A stretch of 61,303 bases of DNA from Armatimonadota bacterium. Lineage in GTDB: Bacteria > Armatimonadota > UBA5829 > JAUSEB01. Made by a program: the position numbers and the translations under genes. The stretch spans positions 1 through 61,303 of the forward strand of contig JAUSGG010000243.1 of the NCBI GenBank assembly GCA_030649165.1, given 5' to 3'. Shown here in pieces: positions 58,520 to 61,303 of this stretch. Within the stretch, counting starts at the first letter, position 1. Each line of letters starts with the position of its first letter. The notes below the pieces were generated by a model that was not told where the DNA came from, did not search any database, and saw only the letters and a list, made by a program, of their open reading frames with translations.

Positions 58520-61303
58520 TCAGACGTCGTAGACCTTCAACACCTCGTCCCCGTAATGGTTGATGACCTTCACGGCGATCTTGCCGGTGGACGGTGGGTC
58601 GAATGCGCGGCTGACGGTGGAGTACAGGGACGCCCAGGCCACTTCGTCTATCTCAGCCTTGAGGGCGCGTTTGAGCTTGTCGTACGGCTCGTCAGCGCCG
58701 GTGAAGTAGGCGTGGCGGACGAAGAAGCTCTCCTCGTTGTAGTCCGTGTCGATGAACCAGCAGGCGATGTCATCGGTGGTGTTCGAGCGGATTTCGCCGG
58801 TCGTGGGATCATAGACATCCAGTCCGTTGATTTTCACTACGACCTTATCCCCCTCCCCGTTTCGGGGAGGGCTGGGGAGGGGTCTTCCGGCATCTGAGTC
58901 CGCAGCCACCCGTCTTATCTCGATATCCGGCTCGCCGAAGACCATGAACAGGTTGCCCGCGCCGGTCTTCTTGAGCAGGTCCTCGCCCATCATAAGGTCG
59001 GCGTTCATGCGGGCAATGAGCACATTCAGGTTGCCGTATTGCTTGGCCTCGTCCGTCACGGTAGGCTCGAACGCGAAGCCGCAAATGATAAGCGTGTCGA
59101 ACCCGATGCCCTTTACAGCCTCCTTCGCTGCTTCCCTGATGAGTTCCGGGCCGACGGTTCCGAATTCCGGTCCTATGCACACCGCAACACGCTTGGTGCA
59201 TCCTGAGCCTGTCGAAGGATCGCCTTCGGTGTATTCGCCGGCGGCGTGCAGCCACTCGCCTGCAAATGTCTCCAGCCGGTCGAACTTGAGCCGTTCATTC
59301 TTGATGGTGTTCTGGACCCCGGCTTTACGGAGGTTGTCGATGATAGTCAAAGCAAACTGCCCGCCGCCCATCACGGTCATCTTGACGCCCGCTATGCCCT
59401 CTTCCTTCAGCTTGATCTTCTCATCCACGCTGAACCGGCGGTGTGGCGACAGGCTCTCCACCGTGAACGGTCCGGTGACGCGGATTCGCTTGTTGTCCTC
59501 GTAAGGCTGGTCGTAGAGGAGTTCCGTGTCGGCATTGCGCGCGATGGAAGCGTCGATCTCCTTCTGCCGCTCGCGCCTCAGCTTCCACCACTTTTCGAGC
59601 AAACGCGCCGCCTCTCCGGCAGAGGGACCACCTGCCCCCTCTCCCTGTGGGGGAGGGTTGGGGAGGGGTCGTCGCGGTTTCTCGTCTCCCTCTGCGACAC
59701 AAGAACCGCCTGCCCCCTCTCCCCTGGCGGGAGAGGGTTGGGGTGAGGGGGGAAGATCACGCGGTATCTCCCACTCCTCCCAGGTCTTCCCCAGCAGCTT
59801 GTTCAGTTTCTCTCGAACCGGCTCCAGCTTCTCCTGCCATTTGGTGTGAATCGTATCTATTTCCTCGTTGTTGGCGATGGCCTTGAGGGTGACATGTGGC
59901 ACGCGTTTGTAGACGAAACCCTTCTTGATATCGTCCAGCGTCTTGTAGGCCGGTGGAATCTTGCCGGTGATCTCGGCTTCCTTGACTACGCCTTCGGCGG
60001 AGTCCGAGAGCGTGTAGTAAGGATACTTCGCCGCCATCAGGCGTGTGCGGGCAAGGGCAAGGGATACCCGGCTGGTGTCAATTGTGATCCAACGTCGGGC
60101 CCAGTTTTCGGAGACATACGCGGTTGTACCTCCACCACAGGTAGGGTCTAGGACGAGATCGCCGGGGTCTGTCGACATCAGCATGCAGCGTTCGATCACT
60201 TTGTTCGCTGTCTGGACTACGTATACGCGGTCATCGGTTTGGGATCCAGTTCCGGTATCATCCCACTGGCTGTTCAGAAGCATAACGGGGAAATCAAACA
60301 GCATCCGCTTGTAGCGTAATGTGTCTCCGACAGCAGCGAGTCGGCCAGCAGCCGCCAGTTTCTGTAGGCCACTAGAAGACGTGGACCAGTACCGGCCTTT
60401 CGGTGTAAAACGGCGACCCTGGAAATCGAATGCTGGACTATCATAGTAGTGAGAAGAAGTCAGATCACTTAGGCCAAATAGCTGCCAGTCAGAAGGCAAT
60501 GCCTGTGGAGCTTGCTTTTCTTGCTGATTAAGCCTTCGCCAACTGCCGTCCGGGAGCTCCGCGCATCCGAACGTATCGCTCGATACCGAGTCGAATGTCT
60601 TTGCGATATGGAGTTGGCGATACTTCAACTGTGATATGTCTTTGCCATACCACAAGATGAAATCGGTTGCCGTTGGCAGATAGAGTGCCGTCAGATTGCT
60701 TGTCTTGCGGAAGGGTATGAGTGACACGAAATTCTCGTCGCCAAAGACCTCGTCGAGAAGGCACCGCACACGGTGGACATTCTCATCGCTGATCTGCACG
60801 AACACACTGCCGGTTTCCGTCAGCAGTTCTCTCGCTACCACCAGCCGGTCCCGCAGATAGGCAAGGTACGAGTGAATACCGAGTTGCCAAGTATCGCGAA
60901 ATGCCTTGATCTGCTCGGGCTGCCGGGTGGCATCGACCGCGCTGCCGTCCTTCACATCGCGCTTGCGGGTGGATACCTGCCAATTGGAGCCGAACTTGAT
61001 GCCGTAGGGCGGGTCAATGTAGATCATCTGTACCTTGCCCTTGAGCCCCTCTTTCTCGGCCAGGGAGGTCATCACCAGCAGCGAGTCGCCTAGGATCATC
61101 CGGTTGGACCAGTTCTGCTCGTGGCGGTAGAAGTCCACCATATCCTCGAAGGAGATGCCGTTGAAGTCGGCAAAGAGCGATGCCTGCTGGGGCACGCCCT
61201 TCTTCGCCTCCGCCCGCACCTGCTCCACGATGGCCTGCGGCTGTATCTTCTCCTGGATGTAGATGGGCACCACCGGCACGGCCAGGTCCTGGCTGTCCTG
61301 CTC
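58520..61303 (-). CDS. Site-specific DNA methyltransferase (type III Mod-like), 5' end outside the window
   Basis: At least 927 residues, open to the window edge. Beta-class order: DPPY motif IV (MIYIDPPYGIKFGSNW), a target-recognition region, then motif I DPTCGGGTTAYVSENW. Such enzymes methylate adenine-N6 (or cytosine-N4), usually in restriction-modification systems; a partner nuclease or helicase would lie outside. The C-terminal third contains four repeat-derived peptides in frame: PSPARGEGAG, PNPPPQGEGAG, PSPPRNGEG and DPSTGSGCTK. The rest of the frame is intact, so the gene may still function. Confidence 0.88.
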   Translation of the reverse strand, partial: EQDSQDLAVPVVPIYIQEKIQPQAIVEQVRAEAKKGVPQQASLFADFNGISFEDMVDFYRHEQNWSNRMILGDSLLVMTSLAEKEGLKGKVQMIYIDPPYGIKFGSNWQVSTRKRDVKDGSAVDATRQPEQIKAFRDTWQLGIHSYLAYLRDRLVVARELLTETGSVFVQISDENVHRVRCLLDEVFGDENFVSLIPFRKTSNLTALYLPTATDFILWYGKDISQLKYRQLHIAKTFDSVSSDTFGCAELPDGSWRRLNQQEKQAPQALPSDWQLFGLSDLTSSHYYDSPAFDFQGRRFTPKGRYWSTSSSGLQKLAAAGRLAAVGDTLRYKRMLFDFPVMLLNSQWDDTGTGSQTDDRVYVVQTANKVIERCMLMSTDPGDLVLDPTCGGGTTAYVSENWARRWITIDTSRVSLALARTRLMAAKYPYYTLSDSAEGVVKEAEITGKIPPAYKTLDDIKKGFVYKRVPHVTLKAIANNEEIDTIHTKWQEKLEPVREKLNKLLGKTWEEWEIPRDLPPSPQPSPARGEGAGGSCVAEGDEKPRRPLPNPPPQGEGAGGPSAGEAARLLEKWWKLRRERQKEIDASIARNADTELLYDQPYEDNKRIRVTGPFTVESLSPHRRFSVDEKIKLKEEGIAGVKMTVMGGGQFALTIIDNLRKAGVQNTIKNERLKFDRLETFAGEWLHAAGEYTEGDPSTGSGCTKRVAVCIGPEFGTVGPELIREAAKEAVKGIGFDTLIICGFAFEPTVTDEAKQYGNLNVLIARMNADLMMGEDLLKKTGAGNLFMVFGEPDIEIRRVAADSDAGRPLPSPPRNGEGDKVVVKINGLDVYDPTTGEIRSNTTDDIACWFIDTDYNEESFFVRHAYFTGADEPYDKLKRALKAEIDEVAWASLYSTVSRAFDPPSTGKIAVKVINHYGDEVLKVYDV
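58847..58887. repeat. CCCTCCCC/GGGGAGGG repeat inside the methyltransferase gene
   Basis: Hairpin CCCTCCCCG-TTT-CGGGGAGGG plus GGGGAGGGGTC; encodes PLPSPPRNGEGD in frame. Same family as 27721-27792. Confidence 0.9.
59197..59224. repeat. GATCCTTCGACAGGCTCAGG repeat inside the methyltransferase gene
   Basis: On the minus strand the word runs from GATCCTTCGACAGG to TCAGGATGCA and encodes DPSTGSGC in frame. This word is, from memory, a common intergenic repeat in several bacterial genomes. Confidence 0.75.
59632..59751. repeat. Two CCCCTCTCCC/GGGAGAGGG repeats in tandem inside the methyltransferase gene
   Basis: Copies at 59632-59670 and 59711-59751, each preceded by ACC(A/G)CCTGCC. They encode PNPPPQGEGAGG and PSPQPSPARGEGAGG, separated by a short unique stretch. 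Confidence 0.9.

Overview
The window comes from a diderm bacterium with moderately high GC. A TonB-dependent receptor and a YfiR-type periplasmic protein imply an outer membrane. Several substrate-binding or secreted proteins carry Tat, lipoprotein or Sec signals, there are prepilin-type minor pilins, and starts include TTG, GTG and apparently CTG. Gene content (LOR/SDH ornithine cyclodeaminase, MEDS sensors, FG-GAP proteins, tRNA-tuf cluster) and the abundance of short degenerate intergenic repeats remind me of Armatimonadota, Planctomycetota or neighbouring candidate phyla. I cannot fix the phylum from the sequence alone.

Layout. 1-1042: the 5' end of tuf (minus) behind tRNA-Thr(TGT), tRNA-Tyr(GTA) and tRNA-Thr(GGT), with a consensus sigma-70 promoter. 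1082-14206: an SRPBCC-like protein, then a plus-strand cyclic-di-GMP signalling block (PAS-GGDEF-EAL, TonB receptor, YfiR, CHASE8 hybrid histidine kinase, REC-GGDEF-EAL). 14249-20639 (minus): arginine dihydrolase-like enzyme and LOR/SDH ornithine cyclodeaminase (together a split version of the cyanobacterial arginine-to-proline enzyme), an enolase-superfamily enzyme and a MEDS/PAS/GAF/SpoIIE phosphatase. 20976-28747 (minus): a B12-binding radical SAM protein with a Mut7-C RNase, a four-gene sugar/amidohydrolase operon that includes a catalytically dead paralogue, an MBL hydrolase and a malate/lactate dehydrogenase. 28976-34793: rplY/ctc, a candidate 31-residue basic peptide gene, three pilin/PilX-like genes, and an ECF sigma factor with its zinc-finger/TPR anti-sigma factor. 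35052-42208 (mostly minus): PepF, a small OB-fold-like lipoprotein (plus), an overlapping deacetylase-glycosyltransferase-glycosidase run, a MITE-like element and a second radical SAM protein.

42494-47653: a type I phosphodiesterase gene whose last ~95 bp recur twice downstream. Around these direct repeats lie three toxin-antitoxin-like modules, and all three toxin genes look broken. 48052-58341 (minus): a sugar ABC importer (binding protein and two permeases) followed by three tandem FG-GAP/VCBS paralogues. 58520-61303 (minus): a DNA methyltransferase, truncated by the window edge, with four intergenic-type repeats inserted in frame.

The most unusual global signal is a set of short, locus-specific, stop-codon-rich repeats that begin exactly at, or even within, the last codons of many genes. 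Examples are the stops at 14206, 14249, 15069, 17823, 26974, 34161, 35052 and 55326. Some form inverted pairs between convergent genes. I cannot name a described element that does this.
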